This document shows, in pieces, positions 23,308 through 36,676 of a DNA stretch of 64,000 nt. The stretch's first letter is position 1, and each line of letters starts with the position of its first letter. Source of the DNA: Dendrobium chrysotoxum (lineage: Eukaryota; Streptophyta; Magnoliopsida; Asparagales; Orchidaceae); NCBI GenBank assembly GCA_019925795.1, contig CM034298.1:27705556-27769555 (forward strand), written 5' to 3'. Made by a program: the position numbers and the translations under genes. The notes beneath the pieces were generated by a model. It worked only from the letters and a program-made list of their open reading frames with translations. It searched no databases and was not told the origin of the DNA.

Positions 23308-24081
23308 TTAAAATTTTTACAAACTTATTTTGTGTGTGATTGTATGTTTATTTATGTCAAGTATGTGTTGTATTAGTTAAATGTTTTGTTCTATTTTTGT
23401 TTATTTTTAGTCTTTATTTTTTTATTGTTTGTACTTTAATAAAAAAAGAAGGAAGTGTGATAATATTTTGCTTGGAAGTTTTCTGAGTTTTTCCTTGAAC
23501 TGTCTTTTTGTTCTGTTCGTACTGTATGAAATTATTACGTACAATATGAATTCTATAGCGTATACATGAAAGATTCGGAGCTGAAGAGATGAAACGATTT
23601 TTTCTAACATTTCGTACTGTATGATGACATCATTGTACTGTATGATTAAAGCAGTTTTATCTGTACGAATGTGGACAGTTTTTCAGGTGTTGTCAGTTAT
23701 TACTACTGATCGTACATATGAACTGGAAGTTCGTTTGTATGATCCTAGCTGTCAATTTTGGATAAGGATGAACCCAACCTCATGAAATGACCTTTAATTT
23801 TTTTTTATCGTCCCGGACGAACACCTCATCGTCGGTACGATCGGTTAGTCAAAAAGCCTGTACAAAACGACACCTCGGGAAGGGTAGTTTACGAAAAGCC
23901 GTTACATTTTTGGCAATTTCTATTTATCTGTATGAAATTGAGTTCATCCTGTATGATTTTTGATTTTATATGTACGATACAAATTTCATACTGTACGATC
24001 GACAATTTGTTTTAAATAGAAAGGCATTTGATATTTTTCAGTTACAACAACTTTCATAATCAAATCTTCTCGATTTTTGAA
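23308..24081 (+). promoter_or_regulatory. A2 pol-env spacer with dyads and TATA-like box
   Basis: Second copy of 222-995. It contains the same degenerate dyads, TTTTAAATA at 24010-24018 and a 63-nt leader to the former start codon. A promoter for the env-like gene is inferred. Confidence 0.5.
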
Positions 24082-25180
24082 ATAGCTAGTGGTAGTAGCA
24101 AGCAAGGACGACTCTCTAGGGGTTCTTCTTCTAGATCTACTAGGGACGATAATTTTTTGAGTAGAGAAAATGAAGAAGAATTTGAGCGGTTTAGTGTTGC
24201 CAAAATTACTACTTCTAGAGTTCTTTTGCAATGTGATATAAATTTTTCTGTCATGCCTCTTTTTGATTGTACCCAACTATCTTTCATTCTGACTCTGATT
24301 CATACCAATAACCTTCTTAGCCAACATGAAAATGAATCAAGACCATACCATAATTTCCTCCTATGTCCTCAAACGATGTATCTAGATTACTAAAGAGGAT
24401 CTAGGGAATTGTCTGCGTCTTAGGACTCTTGGTGTTAGAGCCCACACAATGACTTCAAGGGCTGACTATGATTGGACATATGTGAATCTGACCCTTAGAG
24501 GTGTAGAACAAGTGAGTCACCTTCCTTGAGTCTATACTTTAACTCAAAATGCTAGGATCATTCAGCATGTTTTAAGAAACTACATAATTTCTAAGGCTGG
24601 TGATCGAGTAAATATGACTCCTCTTTTATCCACTGTCACTTATCTTATCATGACTGAGACTCCTATTGATGAAGCCGAATTAATAATGGACTATCTCTAT
24701 ACACTTTCTGATATTGGAAGTCCTCATAGCAAGAGAAAGAAAAATGTGGCATTAGGATATTTGGTGACTAATGTTTTGGAGAAGAAGTACAACCTGGGCC
24801 ATCCTGATCCTCCCATTGAATTGCCTATTTACTTTACCAATGCTTTGTTTAGAGCACTGTTTAATCAGGATCAAGGCTCAAAGGAAGATGATTCTGGGGG
24901 AGAAGGAGCACTTACTCCACCACCAGCAACTGCACCTTGACCAGATCAAAAGTTTTATTAGGAAATGGTCCAGTGATTTGATAGATTGGAAACTAACTTT
25001 GATCAATGATTTGATCAAATTGAGCCCATGATGAACCAGCAGGATGCTTGATATACAGAGGACATGGGGTGGATTCATGAATAATTTGATTCAATAAATG
25101 TAAATGTAGCTACAATAAATAGCTACTTCATAATGTTCACTCCTCCACCACCTCCAAATCAGGGCCCCTCAGGATTTTAG
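24082..25180 (+). pseudogene. A2 env-like gene, decayed
   Basis: Duplicate of the A1 env-like remnant. The start codon is ATA here. The early stop of A1 is absent, but the frame still closes at about 24391 and resumes in another frame at about 24614-24940 (TPLLSTVTYLIM, KKNVALGYLVTNVLEKKYNLGHPDPP). The C-terminal part has several stops and ends PPPPNQGPSGF with TAG at 25178. The family is that of the H protein at 49879. Confidence 0.85.
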
Positions 25181-26448
25181 ATGATTGTACTTCTGTTTTG
25201 TTTTTGTTGTGTCTATGTTGTTCCTCTAGGCTTGGATGTTTTCTCACTTGGTGTTTTGTTCTGATTGTACTTGCTACCTGTTCTAATTATACTTGTAGTG
25301 GTGTCTGTTCTATTTGATCTATTAGATGATGATATGTTATGTATTTGATCTGATGTTAAATGAAAAGAACAAATCATGTTGTTTTTATGCATATTGTTAT
25401 ATGGACGAAATTGTTACTTGCAATGTTTTAAAAAAAAATTTCTCTCAATCAAACATAGTTGATTATCTTCAAAAAATGATAGTCAAATTTGCTTTACTAT
25501 ATTAATCTCTGTGCAAAATTTAATCTCTCAAAATGCTTAAATTATTTTATGACTTGGTGTATATTAGAAGATCTAATTTATATTCTTTAAATTGACATGT
25601 ATTACTTAGCTTAAATTTTTGCAAATTTGATGTCATACTTTTGCTATTATTTCTATCACAAAGTGTTCATTATTGTATTTATGTCAAAAGATTATGGTTT
25701 TGGAAAGATTTTTTTAAGTAGGAATAAAATGAGCCTAAAAATGAAAAGATGTACAAAGTGTGCCTCGAATACAAAAGATGTGCAATGTTTGCCAAATTAT
25801 AAAGAGGCACAAAATTAGCCTAAAATTGACAAGATGCACAAGTATGCCATTCAATTTTAAATGATGCGCAATATCACCAATCATTCTTTCCTTTATCATT
25901 TTCTCAATTACACTAAACAAAGAGCATCACTATTGAATTAGAAAATTATTAATTTTATTTCATCATTTTTGCAACAGTTGTGGTTACTTAATCTGTCTAT
26001 TACATTACTAACATAGATCAACTTCTCTTCTCTGTATTATTTTGTGATTTAAACTTTTGAGTCTTTACCTTTTGCATTTGATTTTAATATTGTAATTATA
26101 GTTCATTTACCATTGTTTTAATAATCAACTATTTTTTTTTTGAACTAGTTGAACTTTTCTCTTTTTATTGTTATCAAAAGGGGGAGTTATTTATTAATTT
26201 TTTGAGTTTGTCTGATTTGTAGATTTGTATGTGTATGTGTATGTTTGTATGTTGTAGGAAATCCTACCCCTTGCTTGTAGGAAATCCTAGGGTTTAGGAA
26301 CCCCTTCAATTATAGGAAAAGTTTCCCCTTGTATTAAATTGATCATTCTTTGGAGGGAGCTCATTTTTAGCGGGAGCTTAGGAGAAAATTTGTGTTCACT
26401 TATTAACTCAAATAATAGTTGTTTTTCCATCATCAAAAAGGGGGAGAT
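25181..26448 (+). other. A2 3' noncoding region with two polypurine tracts
   Basis: No gene. It holds the GATG-CACAAA type repeats (about 25736-25880), an internal purine tract at 26176-26187, and the LTR-proximal tract at 26435-26448. Nearly identical to 2095-3369. Confidence 0.7.
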
Positions 26449-27498
26449 TGTTGAGATTTGTGCAAATCTGGTTATTCAAGTGAGTTTTTAATATGAGTTT
26501 TTGATGATTACAAAATCTTATTATTTGATCTTATTGCTTGTTTATTGTTTCTCCAAACAAATATTGGAAATTCTGTTTCGTGTATACTAACCTTTCATTT
26601 CAAGAAAAATCAATTTTTCAGATAGTGGAAGACTTTAAATTGATTGAATTAGAGGATATTAGTCTTGGAGTCTATACTGTTTTTCTTTCTTGAGTTTGGG
26701 AGATGTGATTGTAATTGGGTAATCATACACACACACACACACTTTTAGTTTCTCCTCTTAAAACCTACGAACCTGCCTGATTAAGTGCGAAATTTTTTTT
26801 TCTAAGTATAAATCATATAGTTCGAAATGTTTTCATACATCATTTTCCAGAGTACGAAACTGGGCTTCCATGCATCATATGAGGTATCGTACGAGACAAA
26901 CTATTCATTTTTGAATTATTCATACAGTAAGAAATATTTTCATACATCATTTTCCAGAGTACAAAATAAGACTTCCATGGTTTGTATGAGGTATCATACG
27001 GGATAAACTATTAATTTTTTATTCGTACATTATGAAATATTTTCGTACATCATTTTCTAGAGTACGAAATGGGGCTTATATGGTTCATACGGGACATCGT
27101 ACGGGATGAACTATTCATTTTTGAACTATTCATACAGTACGATATGGTTTCGTATTTAATTTTTTAGAGTATGAAATGGGCTTACATAGTTCATACAGGA
27201 TATCATACGGGACAAATAGTTCATTTTTTGAACTATTCGTACGGAATGATTGTCGATCCTGCGGTACGATCCTGCTTCGTAAAACATGAAATTTCCAATT
27301 TTTGGACCATTTTTGTTGTCCTTTGAATAAAAGGTTCCTAAAAAATGACTATCAAACGAATCTTCTACAAATTTCTTCTTGAGAGAGGAAGGGAGAGTGA
27401 TTAGGGAGAGTGTTTGGGAGTGAGCGTGGTGAGATCTTTGAAGAGAAAACTGTGAGGGGAATCACAAGGTTGCCCAAAGGTGAGGATCTCATTATTTG
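26449..27498 (+). repeat. A2 3' LTR, first part (interrupted by B2)
   Basis: Same start as the A2 5' LTR (16673) and A1 3' LTR (3370), with the (AC)n run near 26725-26742. It breaks off at 27498 after ATTTG, exactly where A1's 3' LTR breaks at 4420. The remainder is not in the window. Confidence 0.88.
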
Positions 27499-29372
27499 TG
27501 TTGCAAATATGGGTTTTAAGGACTATGATTTTGATGATAGCAAACATTTCTGTTTCTGGTTGACTGTTTAATATTTCAAGTCCGCATGAACAATTACAAG
27601 TTCAAGCCATCCCAAGATCAAGCCAGTTTGTTTTGTAATTAAGGTCCAATGTATTATTTTCATATTTATTGAGTCAAATGTAATGTAAAGGATCCTCCAG
27701 CTAAGTAATCTTGCACACACACACTCAGGGGGAGAGTTTTAGTGAGTTAGAGTTTCTATTTTAAATTTTTTATTCATATCATCCTAGATGATATTCATAT
27801 CATCCTGACCGATCCAGTGAAAATAGAAACCCTAATTGGGGCATATATGATAAGTCAGCTTGATTAAGCAAATCGTCCTAGGTGATCACCATATTATACA
27901 GGATGATAGGCTCAAATCAAAAATTCTCAACTGCTAGATTAAGATAGGCAAGTTTTTAATTTTTAGAGATTTGGTCTAATCATCCTGGACAATACGTGTA
28001 TCGTCCTAGATGATCCTTAACAATCATGCCTAAATTAGTCTGGTGATTAAGGAAAACAATTAATCCTAGATTTATATTATCATATCATCTTGGACGATCG
28101 TAAGATCGTCCTAGATGATACTTATAAAATCCTGACCGTTCAGAGCAGTTCACCTAGATGACCAGAGCTGTGTATAGGATGATATTCCCAATTTTAAACT
28201 AATCATACGGGATGATCTCGAAATCGTCCCGGACGATCAAGTCATTTTAAGATCATCCAGCATGTGTAGTACGAATAGAGCTGTGTACAAGACAATTTTA
28301 CCATTTTTGAATTAATCGTACAGGACGATACATGGATCGTCCTGGACGATCAAGTCATTTTGAGATCGTCCAGCACAAGTTCCCCTGAACGACCAGAGCT
28401 ATCTTCTGGATGAAATTCTTGATTTACACTAATCATCCTGGACGATCGCAGAATCATACGAGATGATATGAACAAATTTTGTCTACTATTCATCCAGAGG
28501 AACCAGATCGTCTAGGCTGATACATGTGATTTTGAACTGATCGCACATGACGATCGACCGATAAACCTGGACGATCGTTGATGACCAGTTACGATTTAGG
28601 GCAATTTTTTAGCCCTCCTATTTAAAATCTTTTTCTTTCAACAAGAAAAATCTTTTTCCACTTTTCTTTCCAGAGAAAACCTTGAGAGAGAGAGAGAGCT
28701 TGGGAGAGAGAGAGAGGATCTTGTGAGCGAGAGTTTGTGAGGGATTCATAAAGGTTGCTCCAAGAAAGGATCTGAGTCATCTTCTCCCTTCATCATCTCT
28801 TATCTTATAGGTGTCTCTTTGAGAGGATCATTCGTAAGAAGATTCAGGTTCTCTTCTTGCTTCAGGAGGAAGCAAAAGGAGTCCACGTTCTATGCCTGCT
28901 TCATGTGGAAGTGAAAGGAGTCTAGGTTCTCTACTTGCTTCAAGAGGAAGCGAAAGGAGTTCAGGTTCTCTGCCTGACCGGGTTGGTGGAAAGGAGTTTT
29001 TGTACAGGCTTCTCCGCCTTGCTGTAGCAGTAAAAGGAGAGTCACTTAGAGTTAGTGCAATACTCGGAGGGGAGGCTCCGGGGAGTGGATGTAGGTTAAG
29101 TTGACCGAACCACTATAAAATTTGGTGTGCTCTTTCCAATTATTTTCTGCATTTATTTTCCTGTTGATAATTGTGTGATTGTGAGTATTATTCTATTATT
29201 ATTGAATATCTGCACAACATCGCATAACTGTAAAAGTTTTAAAACATTCAAAAAGATTTTCTAAATCATTATTTTTCTCTTGAATTTTTAAAACTACTAA
29301 TTCACCCCCCCCCCCCTCTTGGTTAGCCTCGGGTCTAGTTCACAAGGGCTTAACATCCCTATCAAACTTTCA
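27499..29372 (+). repeat. B2 5' LTR
   Basis: TGTTGCAAATATGG to ACTTTCA, 1874 bp. Compared with B1 it keeps a 21-bp stretch between two dyads near 27980-28000 that B1 lacks. TATTTAAA is at 28619-28626, the leader hairpin array at about 28855-28990, and the C tract at 29305-29316. Confidence 0.88.
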
Positions 29373-29374
29373 AG

Positions 29375-29386
29375 TGGTATCAGAGC
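29375..29386 (+). other. B2 primer-binding site
   Basis: Perfect TGGTATCAGAGC two bases after the LTR end. Confidence 0.92.
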
Positions 29387-29428
29387 GAGATTCAAAAATT
29401 AAGTTTAAAAACTTTTGAATTTTGATCC

Positions 29429-30028
29429 ATGGCTAACTTTGGTAATCGTAACACTGTTGAAGGTTATTCAATTACACAACCACCACTGTTTGATAACATA
29501 CCTTTTGATTTTTGGAAAACTCACATGTCCACCTTTTTATAATTAATTGATTATCGCATGTGGATGCTTGTTAAGGATGTCTATGAAGCACCTTTTAGAA
29601 TGGTTAATAATGTTAAAATTGAACTACCTTTTACTGATTAGACATTTGATGATCCTGATTTAGCACAACTGAATGCAAAATATTTGAACTTTTTTTGTGC
29701 TTTAAAATCTGAAGATTACATGCGTGTTTCCACTTATACAACTGGTAAAGAAATCTGGGATAGATTATGCATTACTTATGAAGGTACATCTAAGGTTAAG
29801 CAATCTAGATTGAACATCTTACTTCATGATTATGAACTCTTTCACATGAAACATAGTGAATTGATTTCTAAAATGTATATTAGGTTCACTCAAATTATCA
29901 CTTCTTTACATACTTTAGGAAGATAACTTACTAACTATGAAAAAGTGAATAAAATTCTGAGAAGTTTACCTTATTCTTTTGATGCCAAGATAACTACAAT
30001 TACTGAATCCAAAGATTTGAACACTTAT
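29429..30028 (+). pseudogene. B2 gag, truncated by C2
   Basis: Duplicate of B1 gag: MANFGNRNTVEGYSI start, stops near 29539 and 29639 at the same codons as B1. Then comes an open stretch with CALKSEDYMRVSTYTTGKEIWDRLCITYEGTSKVKQ. It ends at 30028 where the C2 LTR enters, at the same base as in B1. Confidence 0.85.
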
Positions 30029-31780
30029 TATTGTGAATCTGGTATCAATGACTAAGATTTTGATGATAGCAAATATTTTTATTTCTTGTTGCCTATTTAA
30101 TCTTTCAGATCCGCAGGATCAATGGTAAGTTCAAGCCAGCCCAAGATCGAGTCAATCTGTTTTGTAATTCAAGTCAATCGAACTCTTTTCATCTTTATTG
30201 AGTCAAATGTAATGTAAAGGATCCCCTAGCTAAGTAACCTTGCACACATACACTCGAGGGGATTTTTTGAGTGATTTAGTGTTTCTCTTAAAGAAAATCA
30301 TACTGTATAATTTTTCCATCGTACTGTATGGTAGGTCATTAATAAACACGCTTGCAGTTAATTCTGAATGATTAGTTTTGAGAACTAATCATACTGTACA
30401 ATCCCTATCATATTATTCGACTTAAAAAACCTTAGTAGCCAGGACTATTTTTGTAAGATTTAAATTTTAAGTTTTTGAACTAATTATACCGTACGATGTC
30501 AATCGTACTGTATGATCATCTGAAATCTTGCCAAAATTATCTCCCATAATCAGCCAATTAAATCTTGGTTTCTTAATTATATTTGATCATACTATACGAT
30601 GTCAATCGTACAGTACGATGGACAGAGATGATTTTGGATCGTCCCGTAGATCATACCAGATGAAACTACGATTTTTATACTAATAATCCCGGATGATTTT
30701 TATATCATACCGGACGATGGACTGAAATGAACTAATCGTACTTTATGAATCGTATAGTACGAGATGATGGACAGTGATGAATTTCATTCCTCCCATAGAT
30801 CATTCTGTACGAACAGTTGAGAATTAGTTGATCGTAATGTATGATCTATGGATCATATTGTATGATCTATGGATCATACTATACGATGTTCGTAAAATTT
30901 GTGAACTATTCATTTGTACTCGTACTGGATGACACTATTTTTGAATTGATCGTATTGTACGATACTGGATCGCACTATACGATCGGCATCATCAAATTGA
31001 ATTTTATGGCACTTTTTGAGCCCTCCTTCTTAAGATCTCTTTTATTCAATCGTTGAGATCTTTTGCCACTTTCCCTTCTAGAGAAAACCTTGAGAGAGAG
31101 AGAGAGAGAGAGCTTGGGAGAGAGAGAGAGGATCTTGTGAGGGGGTGTTTGTGAGGGATTCATAAAGGTTGCTCTAAGCAAGGATCTGAGTCGTATTCTC
31201 CATTCATCGTCTCTTATCTTATGGGAATCTCTATGGGAGGATCGTTCGCAAGAAGATCCGGGTTCTCTGCCTGCTTTAGGAGGAAGTGAAAGGAGTCCAG
31301 GTTCTCTGCCTGCTTCAGGAGGAAGCGAAAGGAGTCTAGGTTCTCTGCCTACTTCAGGAGGAAGTGAAAGGAGTTCAAGTTCTCTGCCTCACCGGGTTAG
31401 TGGAAAGGAGTTTTTGTACGGGCTTCTCCGCCTTGCTGTGGGAGTAGAAGGAGAGTCATTTAGTGTTAGTGCAATAGCTGGAGGGGAGGCTCCGGGTAGT
31501 GGACGTAGGTCAAGTTGATCGAACCACTATAAAATCTAGTGTATTTTTTATGATTATTTTTCACATTTACTTTTCTGTTAATGATTATATGATTATGATT
31601 ATTATTATGTTATCATTGAATATCTGTACATCATTGCATAACTGTAAAAGTTTTAAGACATTAAAAAAAAATTTTTAAATCGTTGTTTTGCTCTCGAATT
31701 TTTAAAACTATCAATTCACCCCCCTCTTGGTTAGCCTCAGGACTAATTCATAAGGGCTTAACATCCCTATCAAACTTTCA
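30029..31780 (+). repeat. C2 5' LTR
   Basis: Starts TATTGTGAATCTGG with the same mutated terminus as C1 and ends ACTTTCA; 1752 bp. Dyads with ACTGT/ACGGT cores lie in 30290-31000, a (GA)n run at 31093-31110, leader hairpins at about 31270-31405, and a C tract at 31719-31724. Confidence 0.87.
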
Positions 31781-31782
31781 AG

Positions 31783-31794
31783 TGGTATCAGAGC
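31783..31794 (+). other. C2 primer-binding site
   Basis: Perfect TGGTATCAGAGC two bases after the LTR end. Confidence 0.92.
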
Positions 31795-31836
31795 GGGATT
31801 CAAAAATTAATTTTAAAAACTTTTGAATTTTGATCC

Positions 31837-33638
31837 ATGGCTAACTTTGGTAATCGTAATACTACTGAAGGTTATTCAATTAGAAGATCACCATTGTTTG
31901 ATAACATACCTTTTGATTTTTGGAAAACTCGCATGTCCACTTTTCTTTAATTTATAGATTATCGCATGTGGATGCTTGTTAAGGATGGCTATGAAGCACC
32001 TTTTAGAATGGTTAATAATATTAAAACTTTACTACTTTTCACTGAATAGACTCTTGATGATCGGGACTTAGCCCAACTGAATGCCAAATGTTTGAACTAT
32101 TTTTTTTGTGCATTGAAATTTGAAGATTACATGTGTGTTTCTACTTGCACTACTGGTAAAGAAATTTGGGATAGATTATGCATTACTAATGAAGGCACAT
32201 CTGAGGTTAAGCAATCTAAATTTAACATCTTACTTCACGACTATAAATTCTTTCACATGAAACCTAGTGAATCAATTTCTAAAATGTATACTAGGTTCAC
32301 TCAAATTGTCACTTCTTTACATGCTTTAGGAAGAGAACTTACAAACTATGAAAAGTGAACAAAATTCTGAGATGTTTGCCTTCTTTTTTTGATGCCAAGA
32401 TAACTGTAATTATTGAATCCAAAGATTTGAACACTTATTCTATTGATAACTTACTTGGGTCACTCATTGCTTACGAGTAAGGAGTGAACCAACGACAAAT
32501 TAATGCAGGTGAGAAGAAGAGGGAGAAAATTATGGCACTGAAGGCCAACGATACTGAGACTGATACTTTCAGGTCTGATAGCAATGATGTTGCCTTAATC
32601 ACTAGGTAATTAAAAAGCTTTCTAAGAAAGAAACATAAGAACTTTCAGAAATGGAACAAAGGTAAGAGTAGAAAAAATTTTAAAGGTTCATCTGATACAG
32701 TTTGCTTTGAATGCAGGAAGCCTGGACATATAAAGGCTGATTGTCCTACACTTAAGGCTCACCTAAGTGAGGAGAACAGTGAGGAGAAACCCAAGTTCAG
32801 GAAGGATAAGAAATAGATTCAGAAGGCATTCTAGGCAAATTCTACATCCGACTCCTCTAAGACTGAAGCTGAGGAGGAGACTACAAATTTGTGTCTGATG
32901 ACTGATGATCATCTTGGTCAGTCGGATCAAGAAGAGGTATGTGAGCTAACCTATGATCAATTGCTAGATGTTTCTAAGAAAATTTATTCATCATATAGGA
33001 AACTTAAGAAAATACATGCCAGCCTAAAATTGGATTTCCTGAATTTGTAAAAAGAGCATGATGTTATGATTAAGGATCATTCTACACTTGATAGCAATCA
33101 CATGTACATACTTGATGAATTAAACAAAAAGTATTCTAAACTAATTATTGAGCATGAGTCATTAAAAATATTACATGTTGATTTAGAAAAAGCTTATAAA
33201 GAACTGGACACCATGGCATGTAACTTAGCTAGTGATGAGCATTATTTGAAGTTTGAAATTACAAGTCTCACGAAGGAAACTAAATTTCTAAGATTGAAAA
33301 TTTATGCTTTTGAGAAAAATGAAACACCTCCAACTTTTGCATAATTTTATGCACCTCCACCTTTTGAAGAATCTGTTTCAAAATCATTAAAGCATGTTTT
33401 ATATACACCTAGGAAGAGGCACTATCACCCACGTAGATTAGTTAATCATTTTCCTGGTGTTAGATGTTTTTCTTGTGGCATGTTAGGACATATCTCACAC
33501 ACCTGCACGATTCACCGTAGTACACATTGGGTGTGGAGACCCAAATTGAATGCTTCACAGCACAGCACACATGCATTGCATTCTTCTATTCATAAGAAGG
33601 AACCCAAACCTATTTGGGTTCCTAAATCTGACGTTTGA
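31837..33638 (+). pseudogene. C2 gag, decayed
   Basis: Copy of C1 gag with the same early stops. The RELTNYEK segment is followed by the shared one-base loss at about 32350, and a TAA replaces a glutamine in LIAYE* near 32480. The first zinc knuckle CFECRKPGHIKADC is intact here (lysine in C1), as is the second, CFSCGMLGHISHTC. A coiled-coil region (33066-33340) lies between them. The gag frame ends in TGATGA at 33636. Confidence 0.85.
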
Positions 33639-33649
33639 TGATTTTATAG

Positions 33650-36600
33650 GTGTGCTCTCACACAAGACCTCATGAGAGCATATGGTACCTAGACAGCGGA
33701 TGCTCAAGACATATGACTAGAGATGCAAATCAGTTCATTTTGTTGGAGACCAGAGCTGGAGGCAAGGTTACATTTGGAGACAATACCACCAGGAAGGTGG
33801 TAGGAGTAGATATAATTAGTGATTTAAAAATTTTCATGATTGATATTGTTTTATTTGTAGATGGATTGAAACACAACTTGCTGAACATCAGTCAATTTTA
33901 TGACAAAGGATACAACATCAAGTTCCTGCCCACTTGCTGTATTATAAGCTTAAATGATAAAATTATTTTGTAGGGATAAAGGATCAACAATGTCTACAGG
34001 TTGGATGTAAGCTGCTTTAAAACTGATATTTCAATTTACTTAAAAATTACTGCTAATGAGTCTTGGTTATGGCACAGGAGATTATATCATGCCAGTATGA
34101 AAACCCTTAGGAGAGTCACCCAAGAGGACTTAGTTAGAGGTGTCCCCAAGCTTAAGTTCACTAAGGAACACCTGTGTGATGCCTGTCAATTAGGGAAGCA
34201 AGTCCACTCCTCTTTCCACTCAATTAAGGACATCAATACCTCTAGACCTTTAGAAGTCCTTTACATGGATTTATTTGGACCCATTAGCACTGCCAGCTTA
34301 GGGGGGAGAGTCTATGGATTTGTGATTGTTGATGATTACTCAAGGTTCACTTGGATTAAATTTTATCAAATAAATCAGAGTCATTTGATGAATTTAAGTC
34401 TTTCTCTACTTGGATTCAGAGGAAGTTAGATTATGAGATCTTGACTATTTATAGTGATCATGGTGGATAGTTTCAAAATGTGAGATTTGGAACATTCTAT
34501 GAGGAGCAAGAGATTACCCACAACTTTACAGCTCCTATGACCCCTCAGTAGAACGGGGTAGCTGAAAGGAAGAACAGTACCTTAGTGGAAGCTGCTAGAG
34601 CCATGCTTTCTGAGTATTCACTTCTAAAATACTTTTGGACTGAAGCGGTGAACACTACCTGTTATGTGCTGAATAGGGTGAATGTTAGATCAAATCTGAA
34701 TAAGACACCTTATGAGATCATTAAGGGTAGAACTCCAAACCTGTCCCACGTCTATGTCTTTGGCTATGAGGTTTTTATTTTGAACAATGGGAAATCATCC
34801 TTAAGAAAATTTGACACCAAAGCTTATAAAGGAGTGTTCTTAGGCTATTCTAGTGTGGGGAAATCCTTTAGGATGCTTAATAAGAGGACTTTGGTGGTGG
34901 AGGAGATAACTCATATGATGTTTGATGAATCTGATCCTAAGGAGACTAGAGTTGAGGAAGAAGAAGATGTAGGAGATATTACCCGAGGAGTTGAAAATGT
35001 AAATCTGGAGGATAGGGTAGAACCTGAAAATACTTTGCCTAGAGATTGGAGATATGCTTCAAATCATCCTAAAGAACTGATCTTAGGAGACCCTTTTGAA
35101 GGTGTTAGAACTAGGCATGAACTTAGGAAGAAAGTAAACCATTCTGCCTTTATCTCAATGACTAAACCCACCAACATCAATCAATCCCTTTCTGATGAGT
35201 TTTGGATCTTAGCTATGCAAGAGGAATTGAATCAATTTATAAGGAATGATGTTTGGGAGTTAGTAGAAAGACCTAAAAATCAAAGTGTAGTGGGAACCAA
35301 GTGGTTCTTTAAGAATTAGATGAATGATTCTGGTGTGGTGGTTAGGAATAAGGCAAGATTGGTGGCTAAGGGGTACAATCAAATTGAAGGGATTAATTTT
35401 GAGGAGACCTTTGACCCTGTAGCTAGATTGGAATCCATTAGGGTGCTACCAGCCTTTACCTGTTATAAGGAATTTAAACTATTTCAAATGGATGTTAAGA
35501 GTGTCTTTTTAAATGGGGTAATAAAAGAGTATGTCTTTGTAGAGCAACCCCCAGGTTTTGAGAGTTCCCTATATCCAAATCATGTTTACAAATTAAAAAA
35601 GGCCTTATATGGATTGAAACAGGCACCTAGAGCTTGGCATGAAAGGCTTAGCACATTCCTACTAGAAAGAGAGTTTATTAAGGGGAGTGTAGACACCATC
35701 ATTTTCCTTAGGAATGTAGAAGATGATCTACTCATTGTCCAGATCTATATTGATGATCTACTTTTTAGATCTTCTGATAAACATTTGTGATGATTTTTCT
35801 AAGAAAATGAGTATAATGAGAGAATTGTCCTACTTTTTGGGGTTTAGTATAAAGCAAATGGATGATGGAACTTTTCTAAGTCAATCAAAATATACTAAGG
35901 ACATCTTGAAAAAATATAAAATGAATAAAGCTAAGCCAATCAATACTCCCATGAGTTTCACTGTTCAATTAGATAAGGATTCAAATGGAAAATCTGTTGA
36001 TCAGAAGAAGTTTAGGGGAATAATTGGATCATTATTTTACCTGACTGCTAGCTAACCTGATATTATGTTTAGTGTTTATCTTTGTGCTAGGTTTCAAGCT
36101 GATCCTAAAGAGTCCCACCTGACTGTTGTTAAAAGAATCCTTAGATAACTCTTAGGGACCCCAAACTTAGGAATTTGGTATCCTAAGCACACCACTTTTT
36201 TTGATATTATTGGATATTCTGATTCTGATTTTGTAGGGTATAGGGTGGATAGAAAGAGCACTTAAGAAACTTGCCAATTCATAGGATAATTTTTAGTCTC
36301 CTGTTCTAGTAGAAAATAGAACTCAGTTACACTTTTCACTACTGAAACTGAGTACATTACCTTAGGAAGTTGTGTAGCCCAAGTCCATTGATTGAAGCAA
36401 TAAGTTTTGGATTTAGGATTACCTGTTGGCACAATTTCAGTTCTATCTGATAACACCAGTGCCATCTATATTTCTAAGAATCTCATCGAACATTCTAGAA
36501 CTAAACACATTGATATAAGGCATCACTTCATTAGGGACCATGTTACAAAAGGGGACATTGATCTACATCATGTAGCAACTAAAAATCAACTAGCTTACAT

Positions 36601-36676
36601 CTTTACTAAATAATTGGCCTTTGACTCATTCAACATTTTGAGGACCAGATTGGGTGTGATTGACATAAATGCATAA
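33650..36676 (+). pseudogene. C2 pol, decayed but nearly full length
   Basis: Opens 11 nt after the gag stop. Protease WYLDSGCSRHMT reads TAG for its tryptophan in the ungapped frame. The integrase zinc part is good (WLWHRRLYHASM, LCDACQLGKQ). A one-base loss near 34362 shifts the frame, SDHGG is followed by a stop, and PQ*NGVAERKN has another. RT keeps QMDVKSVFLNG and YIDDLL. The 2-base loss at about 35790 and the 18-base deletion removing six residues before MRELSYFLG are shared with C1. The RNase H half carries the TAG at 36317 and ends LGVIDINA with TAA at 36674. Confidence 0.87.
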
